Counted from the stretch's first letter, positions 24,734 to 32,444 are shown. The stretch: DNA of 46,805 bases from Hymenobacter terricola (GCF_017921975.2 NZ_JAGEMO020000077.1:1-46805); one strand, 5' to 3'. Made by a program: numbers and translations. Notes: a model not told the origin generated them from the sequence alone.

Positions 24734-25762
24734 CTAACGGCGTTGAAGTTTGTTCGACAGAACGCTAAGCAGCCCCGCTTCCTGCGCTTCTTCCAGCAGC
24801 CGCAGTTTCTCCACGGGTACCACGCCCACTTGCTCGCACACCAGCCCGCCGCCCAGGTTGGCCAGCGCCGCCGTGAAGGCCGCTGGCTGCCCCAGCGCCA
24901 CGCACAAGGCGGCAATACTGATAACGGTATCGCCCGCCCCCGACACGTCGGAAATGGTGCGTAAATGGGCCGGCAGGTACGTTTTTACTTCTTCCTGCTG
25001 GGCAAACACGCCGTATTCCGACAGCGTCACCAGCACAATTTCGGGTGTCAGCTCCTCCCGCAGCCGGGCCACGGCGGCCTCAAAACCCGCGCGGTCCGTG
25101 TTCGGCTCGCCGAACTCCAGCTTCAGGCCCTCGCGCAGCTCTTTCAGGTTGGGTTTGAAGAGCGTGCAATGGCGGTAGGCCAGGAAATTCTTCTTCTTCG
25201 GGTCGACCACCGTGGGGATGCCGCGCTGCCGGGCGCGGGCAATGCACTCCGTAATGATGACCTCGCTGAGCACACCCTTGTCGTAATCCTCGAAAATAAC
25301 CACGTCGGCGCGGGCCAGCAGGTCGTCGTAGGCAGCCAGCAGTTGGGTGGTTTCGTCGGCATTCAGGTCCGTTTCCACTTCCGAGTCGATGCGCAGCAAT
25401 TGCTGGCCGTGGGCCAGAATGCGCTGCTTCACCGTGGTGGGCCGCGCCGCGCTGCGGATAATACCAGCGTCGGGCAAATCCCGCTCCTGCAGCAGTTGTA
25501 GCAGCTGGTCTCCACCCGCGTCGGTGCCGATAACGGCGCACAGCAGCGGCGTGGCGCCGAGGGCCTGCACGTTCAGGGCCACGTTGGCAGCCCCACCGAG
25601 GCGGTTTTCGGTACGCGCCACGTGCACCACCGGCACCGGCGCCTCGGGCGAGAGCCGCGTGGCGCGGCCCCACACGTAAGCGTCCACCATGACGTCGCCA
25701 ACGATGAGGACGCGCAGATTATTGAAGTTTTCGAAAAGCGTATTCAGGGAAGAAGCGGGCAT
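24734..25762 (-). CDS. rfaE1: PfkB-family D-glycero-beta-D-manno-heptose-7-phosphate kinase
   Basis: This 342-residue sugar kinase matches the kinase half of HldE/RfaE, which phosphorylates heptose 7-phosphate for lipopolysaccharide core synthesis. It shows VLIVGDVMVDAYVWGRATRL, EAPVPVVHV, ENRLGGAANVALNVQALG, DPKKKNFLAYR and the PfkB anion-hole motif DVSGAGDTVIS. The nucleotidyltransferase half is absent, so it should act as a monofunctional kinase. ATG 25762 is preceded by a -7 box at 4 bases. The longer frame to 25801 would be made of repeat sequence and is rejected. Confidence 0.9.
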   Translation of the reverse strand: MPASSLNTLFENFNNLRVLIVGDVMVDAYVWGRATRLSPEAPVPVVHVARTENRLGGAANVALNVQALGATPLLCAVIGTDAGGDQLLQLLQERDLPDAGIIRSAARPTTVKQRILAHGQQLLRIDSEVETDLNADETTQLLAAYDDLLARADVVIFEDYDKGVLSEVIITECIARARQRGIPTVVDPKKKNFLAYRHCTLFKPNLKELREGLKLEFGEPNTDRAGFEAAVARLREELTPEIVLVTLSEYGVFAQQEEVKTYLPAHLRTISDVSGAGDTVISIAALCVALGQPAAFTAALANLGGGLVCEQVGVVPVEKLRLLEEAQEAGLLSVLSNKLQRR

Positions 25763-25766
25763 TGGG

Positions 25767-25774
25767 CAAAGGTA
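25767..25774 (-). promoter_or_regulatory. -7 box for the heptose-type kinase
   Basis: The minus strand reads TACCTTTG, ending 4 bases before the ATG; the TAC comes from the edge of the family A repeat. A leaderless transcript is likely. Confidence 0.6.
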
Positions 25775-25874
25775 GGAACGCGCCACGGCGCGTTCGCACA
25801 TCGCACGGTTGTTGCTGACGGCAGTTTTGCGGCGAACGCGAGTCCACGCCGAACGCGTCGTGGCGCGTTCCTAC
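25772..25874. repeat. Palindromic intergenic repeat, family A (second copy)
   Basis: Left arm 25772-25796 and right arm 25850-25874 are complementary with one mismatch, and the left arm is identical over 24 bases to the arm at 13674. The right arm contains the TAG stop of the aminotransferase gene, and the left arm edge forms part of the kinase -7 box. Confidence 0.92.
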
Positions 25875-27091
25875 AGTTTCGCCAGGCTCACTTTGATGCG
25901 CCGAAACGCTTCCACCAGCTTCTCATCGGCGGCGGCGGTGCTGAAACGCAGGCATTCCGGGGCTCCAAACGCCTCGCCGGACACAGAGGAAACGTATGCG
26001 TCGTTGAGTAGGAACAAAGCCAGGTCCGAGGAATCGCGGATGGTGCTGCCATCGGGCGCAGTACGGCCAAAGAAGGCCGATACTACCGGGAAGATGTAGA
26101 ACGCGCCGCTGGGCGTGGGCGTGTTCAGGCCCGGAATGTCTTTCACGGCCTCCAGCACCAGGTCGCGGCGGCGGCGGTAAGCGGCGGCCATCGCATCGGA
26201 CGAAGCGCGGCCCCCGGCCAGCGCGGCCACCCCCGCCCGCTGCGCGATGGAGCAGGTACCGGACGTAACCTGGCCCTGCATCTTCTCGCAGGCGGCAGCA
26301 ATATCGGCGCGGGCCGCCAGGTAGCCCAGCCGCCAGCCCGTCATCGCATAGCCCTTCGAAAAGCCGTTGACAGTAATAACCCGGTCCTTGATTTCGTCGA
26401 AATTGGCCAGGCTGGCGTGCTCGCCCACGAAGTTGATGTACTCGTAAATCTCATCGGCTAGGGCGTACACTTGCGGGTGGCGGGCCAGCACTTCGGCAAT
26501 AGCGCCCAGCTCCTCGCGGCTGAAAACTGCACCCGTGGGGTTGCAGGGCGAGGAATACATGATGAGCTTGGTGCGCGGTGTGATGGCAGCTTCCAGCTGC
26601 GAGGCCGTCGCTTTGTAGTTGTTTTCCAGGGTTCCCACCAGCGGTACGGGCACGCCTTCGGCCAATTTCACCATCTCCTCGTAGCTCACCCAGTAGGGCG
26701 AAAACACGATGACTTCCTCCCCCGGATTCACGAGGCTGAGCACGGCATTGGCCAGCGCCTGCTTGGCCCCGGTGCTCACCACAATCTGATTGGGCAGGAA
26801 ATCGAGGTTGTTATCCCGCTTGAATTTGACGCAGATGGCCTGCCGCAGCTCCGGAATGCCGGGCACGGGCGTGTAGAACGTGTAGCCGTCATCAAGCGCC
26901 TGTTTGGCGGCGTCCTTGATGTATTGCGGGGTCTGAAAATCCGGCTCCCCAAAGCTGAGGTTGATAACATCGAAGCCCTTGGCGGCCAGCTCACGGCCCT
27001 TTTTGGCCATGGCGATGGTGGCCGACTCATTCATCGCCAGCAGGCGGTCGGAAAGCGGCGAAACGGCGGCAAGTGTAGCAGTATCAGACAT
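25871..27091 (-). CDS. aspC: PLP-dependent aspartate-type aminotransferase
   Basis: This is a 406-residue class I aminotransferase. It shows INLSFGEPDFQTPQYI, the YTFYTPVPGIPELRQAIC region, SPCNPTGAVF, ADEIYEYINF and the PLP-binding Lys in NGFSKGYAMTGWRLGY. This is the pattern of the AspC/I-gamma subgroup that uses aspartate and, in some members, prephenate. ATG 27091 (MSDTATLAAVS) is chosen, three codons inside the longest frame. Its stop TAG is in a family A repeat. Confidence 0.92.
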   Translation of the reverse strand: MSDTATLAAVSPLSDRLLAMNESATIAMAKKGRELAAKGFDVINLSFGEPDFQTPQYIKDAAKQALDDGYTFYTPVPGIPELRQAICVKFKRDNNLDFLPNQIVVSTGAKQALANAVLSLVNPGEEVIVFSPYWVSYEEMVKLAEGVPVPLVGTLENNYKATASQLEAAITPRTKLIMYSSPCNPTGAVFSREELGAIAEVLARHPQVYALADEIYEYINFVGEHASLANFDEIKDRVITVNGFSKGYAMTGWRLGYLAARADIAAACEKMQGQVTSGTCSIAQRAGVAALAGGRASSDAMAAAYRRRRDLVLEAVKDIPGLNTPTPSGAFYIFPVVSAFFGRTAPDGSTIRDSSDLALFLLNDAYVSSVSGEAFGAPECLRFSTAAADEKLVEAFRRIKVSLAKL

Positions 27092-27116
27092 GGCCAGCAA
27101 CAGTAACGTGAAAAAG

Positions 27117-27144
27117 CAAATCTACGGCAGTAGTACCGTAGCAA
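27117..27144 (-). promoter_or_regulatory. Promoter of the aminotransferase gene
   Basis: On the minus strand TTG (27142-27144), a 17-base spacer and TAGATTTG (27117-27124) form a Bacteroidota-type -33/-7 pair, 25 bases before the ATG. Confidence 0.65.
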
Positions 27145-27145
27145 T

Positions 27146-27230
27146 GTAGCGCAGAATTTGTGGTCCGCATCGCCATCCCATTTAAACGAATTGTTCCGGG
27201 ACGCGGACTAAAAGCCCATGCTACACGCTA
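27146..27230. repeat. Decayed palindromic repeat, family B
   Basis: Left end GTAGCGCAGAATTTGTGG then TCCGC (27146-27168) and right end GCGGAC to GCTAC (27203-27224) match family B at both ends, with mismatches in the middle. The TAG stop of the glycosyltransferase gene is at 27228-27230, inside the outer CGCTAC edge. Confidence 0.7.
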
Positions 27231-29246
27231 CTGCCCCAGCCGATTCCAGCAGCGCCAGAGCACGCTCAAATCCGTGCCCGGCTCGTAATCTTTGGCGTAG
27301 AGCAACTCCAGCCGCCGGAGCGTCACCTCGTTGAGCGGGGTGGTGGACATGGCTGCATCGGCGGGCGAGAGGATGGCGGGCGTGGCCCCGGCCGGGCCGG
27401 CCAGGTGGTGCAGGCCCACCCAGGTGCGGGTGCCCAGCAGCACGGCCGCGCAATTGCGCAGGAAGCCCGCTTTGTTGGGTTGAAACCAGACCAGTAGCGG
27501 GGCCAGCAGCAGCAGCGCGGCGCTGGTCAGCACGTCGAGCAGGCGCTTGGCGCGGGCCTGCTGGGGCTGGTAGAGGTTCAGGGCGATGTCGAGGGTGTAG
27601 TAGTCGCCGGGCGCGTCCTTGCTGCTGCTGCCGATGATGTACTGGCTGTCCTCGGGCAGGATTTTGTAGGCCACCGGCGGGTCGGCGGGCAGGCTGAGCA
27701 TGAGGGCGATAATCTGGCTGGCGGGCAGGTCCTTGCCGCAGAAAATCAGCTCATCCAGCGCGTAGAGGCGGATGATGTCGGCCAGCTGGCGCAGCTCGCC
27801 CAAGGGGTCTTCAACGGGGGAATGGGGGAACGGGTGGATGGGTGGAGGGCTTGGGGCCGCGGCGGCGGCGACTGCCGTTTCCGCCGGGGCCACCTCCACG
27901 TAGCCAATTACGCGGGCCTGCACGCTGGCGGCTTCCAGCAGGTGGCGCACCCGCTCGCTCTCCGGGCCCGAGCCCACGATGGCAATGTTTTTCTGGCGCC
28001 GCTCGCTCAGGTGCAGGTTTTTGTATTTGATGAAATGGGCCACCAGCTGCCGGCCCACCAGCGCCGCCACGGCCCAGGCCCCGCCCAGAATAATGAGCGC
28101 CTTCGAAAAGCGCCAGGCATCCAGAAAGTTCGAAGCGGCCGAAATCAGCAGCGTGCCCACGAAAATGCCGCGCACCACCCGCGAGGTGCGAACCGGCCGG
28201 TCGTAGCCGCCGCTGAGGTAGGCCGAAGTGAGCCAGACCACGATGTAGGCCGGCACCGCCACCGCCATGTACTGCGGCGGGTAGTCGCCGGGCACGAACT
28301 TGTGGTTGCGCTCCCAGTAGGTTTTCAGGAAGTACATGCCGCCCCAAATCAGGCCGGCATCGAGCAGCAGCGGGGCGGCGCGCACTGCCAGCCGCTCCAA
28401 CACGGCCGCGCCCGCCCGCAGCCAGATGGCGGCGTTTATCAGCAGCGAAAACAGGCCCGCGCGGCCCGGCGCGAAGTGCTTTTGGGCAAAAATTACCATC
28501 GCCCGGTAGAACACAAACACGTAGTTCACGCTCGTGCGCTTCGTGCTTTCGCCCTTGTAATGGATGATGCGGGTGCCGGGGAAATAATAGTTTTTCCAGC
28601 CGCCCTGGGTGAGGCGGTACGAGAGGTCGATGTCCTCGCCGTACATGAAATAATCTTCGTCGAGCAGGCCCACCTGGTCGAGCGCGGCCTTGCGGAGTAG
28701 CATAAACGCGCCGCTCAGTATCTCAATCTCGTGGGTCTGGTCCTTGTCGAGAAAGCCCAGATGGTAGCGCCCGAAGGTGCGCGACTTCGGAAAAACCCGT
28801 GCCAGCCCGAACATCTTGTAGAAGGCTACGGCCGGCGTGGGCAGCCCGCGCTTGCTTTCGGGCAGGAATTTGCCCTGGCCGTCCAGCATTTTCACGCCCA
28901 GCCCGCCGCAAGTCGGGTGCGCGGCCATGAACTCGCAGCAGGCCCGGAAAGTGTCTTCCTCCACCACCGTGTCGGGGTTCAGCAGCAGCTGGTACTGGCC
29001 GGTGGCGCGGCGCAGGGCCTGGTTATTGCCTTTCGAAAAACCCGGATTGTCGCGGTTGGCAATCAGAATAACCTCCGGAAACCGGGCCCGCACCATGGCC
29101 ACCGAGCCATCGGCCGAGTTATTGTCGACCACGAATACCTCCACCGGCTGCCCCAGCTTCTCCACGGCCCGCCGCACCGAAAGCAGCGCCTGCTCCAGGA
29201 AATAGCAGACGTTGTAATTGACAATGATAACGGAGAGCTTCACCAC
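27228..29246 (-). CDS. GT2 glycosyltransferase fused to a sugar-transferase-like membrane part
   Basis: This is a 672-residue protein. Residues about 1-270 form a GT-A family 2 glycosyltransferase of the rhamnosyl type (LSVIIVNYNVCYFLEQALLS, FVVDNNSADGS, LLNPDTVVEED, FMYGEDIDLSYRL). Then come about four to five membrane helices, a Rossmann-like domain starting NIAIVGSGPESERVRHLL, and a tail QARAKRLLDVLTSAALLLLA as at the start of polyprenyl-phosphate sugar transferases. The catalytic core of that second family is not recognisable, so the rear part is probably degenerate or regulatory. The start is GTG at 29246. It likely works in surface polysaccharide synthesis. Confidence 0.82.
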   Translation of the reverse strand: MVKLSVIIVNYNVCYFLEQALLSVRRAVEKLGQPVEVFVVDNNSADGSVAMVRARFPEVILIANRDNPGFSKGNNQALRRATGQYQLLLNPDTVVEEDTFRACCEFMAAHPTCGGLGVKMLDGQGKFLPESKRGLPTPAVAFYKMFGLARVFPKSRTFGRYHLGFLDKDQTHEIEILSGAFMLLRKAALDQVGLLDEDYFMYGEDIDLSYRLTQGGWKNYYFPGTRIIHYKGESTKRTSVNYVFVFYRAMVIFAQKHFAPGRAGLFSLLINAAIWLRAGAAVLERLAVRAAPLLLDAGLIWGGMYFLKTYWERNHKFVPGDYPPQYMAVAVPAYIVVWLTSAYLSGGYDRPVRTSRVVRGIFVGTLLISAASNFLDAWRFSKALIILGGAWAVAALVGRQLVAHFIKYKNLHLSERRQKNIAIVGSGPESERVRHLLEAASVQARVIGYVEVAPAETAVAAAAAPSPPPIHPFPHSPVEDPLGELRQLADIIRLYALDELIFCGKDLPASQIIALMLSLPADPPVAYKILPEDSQYIIGSSSKDAPGDYYTLDIALNLYQPQQARAKRLLDVLTSAALLLLAPLLVWFQPNKAGFLRNCAAVLLGTRTWVGLHHLAGPAGATPAILSPADAAMSTTPLNEVTLRRLELLYAKDYEPGTDLSVLWRCWNRLGQ

Positions 29247-29259
29247 GAAGGGCGAAATT

Positions 29260-29344
29260 AGAACGAGTACCCCGAAATTTCATTTCGGCCACCAGAATCC
29301 GTTGTTCTGACGGGCCGAAATAGAAGTTTCGGGGTACTCGTTCT
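29260..29344. repeat. Long hairpin repeat (family E)
   Basis: Arms 29260-29290 and 29313-29344 (outer end AGAACGAGTACCCCGAAA) pair over about 31 bases with one indel; the 22-base loop holds a further CAGAA/TTCTG hairpin. It lies between the start of the glycosyltransferase gene and the stop of recR. Confidence 0.88.
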
Positions 29345-29362
29345 TTGAGGCGGCGGGTGCGC

Positions 29363-29977
29363 CTACCGGGCCTGCCGCAGGCGCTCCACAATGCTGCGGC
29401 CCAGCGTAATCTCATCGGCGTACTCCAACTCGCCACCCACCGGAATGCCGCGGGCAATGGTGCTGATGTGCACGTTGGGCAGGTCGCGCAGGCGGCGCGA
29501 GAGGTAGAAGGCCGTCGTGTCGCCCTCCATCGTGGGGCTGATGGCGAGGATGACCTCGCGCACTTCCGAATCTTCGACGGCGGCCCGCTCCACCAGGGAA
29601 TCGATGTGCAAATCGGACGGGCCTACGCCTTCGATGGGGGAAATAACGCCCCCCAGCACGTGGTAGACGCCTTTATACTGGCCCGTGTTTTCGATGGCAA
29701 TGACGTCGCGCACGTCCGACACCACGCACACCAGGCTGTGGTCGCGCAGCTTGTTGGCGCAGATGCCGCATTCTTCCGAGTCGGAAATGCTGTGGCAGGT
29801 GCGGCAGTAGGTTATTTCAAACCGCATTTTGGCCAGGGCTTCGGCCAGCGAGGCGGTGGTGTCCATCTCGGCTTTGAGCAGGTGCAGAGCCAGGCGCAGC
29901 GCGGTTTTGCGGCCGATGCCGGGCAAACGGGACAGCTCGCCCACTGCGTTTTCAATCAGTTTGGAAGGAAACTCCAT
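29363..29977 (-). CDS. recR: Recombination protein RecR
   Basis: This 204-residue protein acts with RecF and RecO in loading RecA at gaps. It shows the helix-hairpin-helix region LSRLPGIGRKTALRLALHLL, a C4 zinc finger CRTC...CGIC at about residues 57-72, and a Toprim domain VCVVSDVRDVIAIENTGQYK, VLGGVISPIEGVGP. The length is standard. ATG 29977 gives the usual MEFPSKLIENAV start. clpS is upstream across an inverted repeat. Confidence 0.97.
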   Translation of the reverse strand: MEFPSKLIENAVGELSRLPGIGRKTALRLALHLLKAEMDTTASLAEALAKMRFEITYCRTCHSISDSEECGICANKLRDHSLVCVVSDVRDVIAIENTGQYKGVYHVLGGVISPIEGVGPSDLHIDSLVERAAVEDSEVREVILAISPTMEGDTTAFYLSRRLRDLPNVHISTIARGIPVGGELEYADEITLGRSIVERLRQAR

Positions 29978-29986
29978 TCAGAATTT

Positions 29987-30069
29987 TAGTTATCAGTGTT
30001 TGTTGTCAGTTGTTAGCCGCGCATCACCAGAACCACCTGACAACTGACGACCAACAACTGACAACTAGA
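29987..30069. repeat. Imperfect inverted repeat between clpS and recR (family F)
   Basis: Left arm 29987-30017 and right arm 30038-30069 are complementary with few mismatches, built from TGTCAGTTGTT motifs. The TAG stop of clpS (30065-30067) is part of the right arm. Confidence 0.8.
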
Positions 30070-30346
30070 CCACATCGGCCGAAATGCCACGGTCGTGAAT
30101 GGCCGTACAAAGCGGCTCCAGCTCCTCGTAGGTGCCAATTTTGACGGCGCACTTGCCCTTGTAGTGGATGAGCAGGGTGCACTGCTCGGCCTGCTCGGGC
30201 TGGTGGCCGCACACGTCCATCAGGGTTTTGATGACGTGGTCGAAGGTGTTGATGTCGTCGTTGTACACGACGAGGTTGCGCAGCTCAACTTCTTCTTCGA
30301 GCAGCAGGACGTCCTCATCGTGCTCAATTTGCGGGCGGGTATTCAT
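30065..30346 (-). CDS. clpS: ClpS adaptor of the Clp protease
   Basis: This 93-residue adaptor delivers N-degron substrates to ClpAP/ClpCP. It has LVVYNDDINTFDHVIKTLMD with the substrate pocket and the Clp-binding segment HYKGKCAVKIGTYEEL. The N-terminal 25 residues are acidic and flexible, as usual. A -7 box ends 4 bases before the ATG. No clpA is adjacent. Confidence 0.94.
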   Translation of the reverse strand: MNTRPQIEHDEDVLLLEEEVELRNLVVYNDDINTFDHVIKTLMDVCGHQPEQAEQCTLLIHYKGKCAVKIGTYEELEPLCTAIHDRGISADVV

Positions 30347-30350
30347 AGGG

Positions 30351-30358
30351 CAAATTTA
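30351..30358 (-). promoter_or_regulatory. -7 box for clpS
   Basis: The minus strand reads TAAATTTG, perfect for TAnnTTTG, 4 bases before the ATG; a leaderless mRNA is implied. Confidence 0.65.
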
Positions 30359-30523
30359 CGCAGGAAAGCCCGCGTTGGATAGCGGATAATAACTCCAAAC
30401 GCGCCTAATTCGTTTCGCGGTATTCAGTTGATTTGCCGGGGTTGGGGCGTAGTTTTCGGCCCCCGTCCTGCGCCGCCGGGTGGCCGTTCAGCCGCCGGCT
30501 TTTCTTATTATCCCCGCTCCGCA

Positions 30524-31081
30524 ATGCCCGTCCCCTCCCCCGACTTCAAAAAAGCCCTCAAACGCCTCACCGAACCCGAGAAGGAAGCGCTGCTGCTGCG
30601 CGCCGTGCGCCGCGACGCGGAGCTGTACGAAACCTTCCGCTTCGAGCTGCTGGCCGACGTGACCCTGGGCCAGGTGCAGGAAGAAACCGCCGACCGCATC
30701 CACGAGCTGTTCACCGTGGCCGTGTCGGGCCGCTTGCTCAACCGCAGCCTCGTGAAAGCCCTGCGCGCCAGCGTACAGGAGGCTGCCCGCGCCCGCCGCA
30801 TCACCAAAAGCAAGCAGCTCGAAATCGACCTGCTGGTGTACATCCTGCGGCAGGCCATCGACAACTACTCGGGCCAGTTCGACAGCGTGTGGGACGGGTT
30901 CTACAACGCCACGGCCCGGCTGGCGGCCCGGCTGCCGGCGCTGGTGCTCAAAAGCCTGCACGAAGATTTATGGGTTGAATACCAGACCGAATTGAACGAG
31001 GTCTTGCATGAGTTGCACAGCCGCAAGAAAAGCCACAATTTGAAATTTGAGCTGCCTCGCAAGTTTGAAATTCCAGATTAG
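30524..31081 (+). CDS. Hypothetical protein (DUF6155-like)
   Basis: This 185-residue, mainly helical and charged protein lacks signal and membrane segments. It opens FKKALKRLTEPEKEALLLRA and ends SRKKSHNLKFELPRKFEIPD. The layout resembles DUF6155 proteins of Bacteroidota, which have no known role; I hold that assignment loosely. ATG 30524 is preferred because the upstream extension is proline- and arginine-rich repeat-like sequence. A bidirectional hairpin terminator follows. Confidence 0.75.
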   Translation: MPVPSPDFKKALKRLTEPEKEALLLRAVRRDAELYETFRFELLADVTLGQVQEETADRIHELFTVAVSGRLLNRSLVKALRASVQEAARARRITKSKQLEIDLLVYILRQAIDNYSGQFDSVWDGFYNATARLAARLPALVLKSLHEDLWVEYQTELNEVLHELHSRKKSHNLKFELPRKFEIPD

Positions 31082-31086
31082 CCCAA

Positions 31087-31127
31087 AAACAACGAAGCCC
31101 GCCAAATATTGGCGGGCTTCGTTGTTT
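31087..31127. terminator. Bidirectional terminator hairpin
   Basis: AACAACGAAGCCCGCCAA and its perfect complement surround ATA, with AAA before and TTT after. It serves the gene ending at 31081 and can serve yceI on the other strand. Confidence 0.88.
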
Positions 31128-31132
31128 CAAAT

Positions 31133-31192
31133 AAAGGATTTCGCAGACAAATAATCCGTGAAATCCAGTTAATCCGGCTCAATCCGTGATTA
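31133..31192. repeat. Interspersed repeat abutting the yceI stop
   Basis: AATCCGTGAAATCC, AATCC and AATCCGTGATTA follow each other here. The last one contains, on the minus strand, the TAA stop of yceI. The motif type recurs after dnaK. Confidence 0.55.
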
Positions 31193-31828
31193 GGCTTTCT
31201 TGGCGATGACGTTGAAGGTCAGGTCGAAAGTGTCGTAGATGGCTTTGTCGCCGATGCTCTCGAAGAAGGACTTCGAGCCGTACTTCAGGCCGAACTTGGT
31301 GCGGTCGATGGTCACCTTGCCGGTGGCGGAGGCCAGGCCGTCTTTCACGCCGGCTTTGGCGGGGAAGCTGATGCGCTGCGTGATGCCTTTGATGGTCATA
31401 TCGCCGGCAATGGTCACGTTATCGGCATCCTTGGCAGCGCCTTTGATGGGCGTTACGCTCACAATTTTGAAGGTCGAGGTGGGGAACGTAGCTACGCCGA
31501 AGAAGTCGTCGCTGCTCATGTGGCCCACAAATTTGCCTTGGCTTTCGGCATCTTTAATGTCGGTGGCCACCAGCGTTTTCATGTTCACGGTCACGGTGCC
31601 ACCCACGATGGAGCTGCCTTTCACCAACAGCTCGCCGTCGCTGAACTGCATGGTACCGGTGTGGCCGTGGGTCACGGCTTTGCCTTCCCAGCCCAGGGTG
31701 CTCAGCTGCGGCTGCAGCTTGTAGGCGGGGGCGGGAGCAGCTACGTTGGCCACTTTGGGGGCCGAAGCAGCGGGAGCTACGCCGATAACGGCAACAGCAA
31801 GCAGGGCGGGCAACAGGAATTTTTTCAT
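31190..31828 (-). CDS. YceI-family secreted protein
   Basis: This 212-residue protein has a signal peptide (KKFLLPALLAVAVIGVAPAA) and a YceI lipocalin-like barrel: STLGWEGKAVTHGHTGTMQF, GGTVTVNMKTLVATDIKD, GKFVGHMSSDDFFGVATFP and TIDRTKFGLKYGSKSFF are all standard YceI segments. Such proteins bind isoprenoid lipids in the periplasm. The divergent-looking marR gene is in fact in the same orientation just upstream (104 bases), which suggests regulation by that MarR. Confidence 0.94.
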   Translation of the reverse strand: MKKFLLPALLAVAVIGVAPAASAPKVANVAAPAPAYKLQPQLSTLGWEGKAVTHGHTGTMQFSDGELLVKGSSIVGGTVTVNMKTLVATDIKDAESQGKFVGHMSSDDFFGVATFPTSTFKIVSVTPIKGAAKDADNVTIAGDMTIKGITQRISFPAKAGVKDGLASATGKVTIDRTKFGLKYGSKSFFESIGDKAIYDTFDLTFNVIAKKA

Positions 31829-31866
31829 CTGAAAAAGGAATTATAAAAAAGGTAAGAAGCAATGTT

Positions 31867-31883
31867 TTACGGACGGGCCGTAA
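31867..31883. promoter_or_regulatory. Inverted repeat upstream of yceI
   Basis: TTACGG-ACGGG-CCGTAA is a 6-5-6 inverted repeat 39 bases before the yceI ATG. It could be an operator; no direct evidence links it to MarR. Confidence 0.35.
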
Positions 31884-31932
31884 CGAAAAAATATGCCAAA
31901 GTGGCGTTGAAAATCAATTAACAGCTAAGAAA

Positions 31933-32388
31933 TTACTCAACCGTGCGAATCTTATCGAGCAGGGCATTAAGCTGGCGCATCTCCTCCTCGCTGAGCTGGC
32001 TGATGCCATCGGAGTAAATGACGCCGGCTTGCTCAATCTGGGTGAGCAGGTCGAGGCCGGTTTTGGTGATGCGGATATCGACGGCGCGGCGGTTGGCCGG
32101 GCACACGGTGCGCGTCACCAGTTTCTTTTCCTCCAGCCGGTCCACAATGCGGGAGGCGTTGCTGGTCTTGTCCAGCATCCGGTCGATGAGCAGGGCCACG
32201 GTGGCGGGCAGCGGGTGCTGCCCCCGCAAAATGCGCAGAATGTTGAACTGCGGCAGCGTGAGGCCAAAGGGCTTGAATGCCGCCGCCTGGCGCAGCTGCA
32301 TCCACCCGGCCGTAAATGCCAGGTTGATGTGTGCCTTCTGGTGTTCGTTGTGAAAAACTGGCTGCTTGATTTCGTCTTCGATACGCAT
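31933..32388 (-). CDS. MarR-family transcriptional regulator
   Basis: This 151-residue winged-helix regulator shows LTLPQFNILRILRGQHPLPA, the recognition region MLDKTSNASRIVDRLEEKKLV and the wing RTVCPANRRAVDIRITKTGL, as in MarR proteins. ATG 32388 is selected: the longer frame begins far upstream without support, and a promoter with -7 box 32410-32417 sits before it. A perfect palindrome over the -33 region suggests autoregulation. The downstream partner is yceI, a pairing often seen in Bacteroidota. Confidence 0.92.
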   Translation of the reverse strand: MRIEDEIKQPVFHNEHQKAHINLAFTAGWMQLRQAAAFKPFGLTLPQFNILRILRGQHPLPATVALLIDRMLDKTSNASRIVDRLEEKKLVTRTVCPANRRAVDIRITKTGLDLLTQIEQAGVIYSDGISQLSEEEMRQLNALLDKIRTVE

Positions 32389-32409
32389 GGTTGGTAATGG
32401 AATCGGATA

Positions 32410-32444
32410 CAAATTTATGTAGGTACATTTAATGTTGCAACATT
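32410..32444 (-). promoter_or_regulatory. marR promoter with overlapping palindromic operator
   Basis: On the minus strand TTG (32438-32440), a 20-base spacer and TAAATTTG (32410-32417) form the promoter. The perfect palindrome AATGTTGCAACATT (32431-32444) covers the -33 element. Confidence 0.65.

Noticed and set aside
24442..24915. A minus-strand frame across 21-bp array 2 reaching into the kinase gene
   Set aside because: Overlaps the confident kinase gene in another frame and is made of repeat units.
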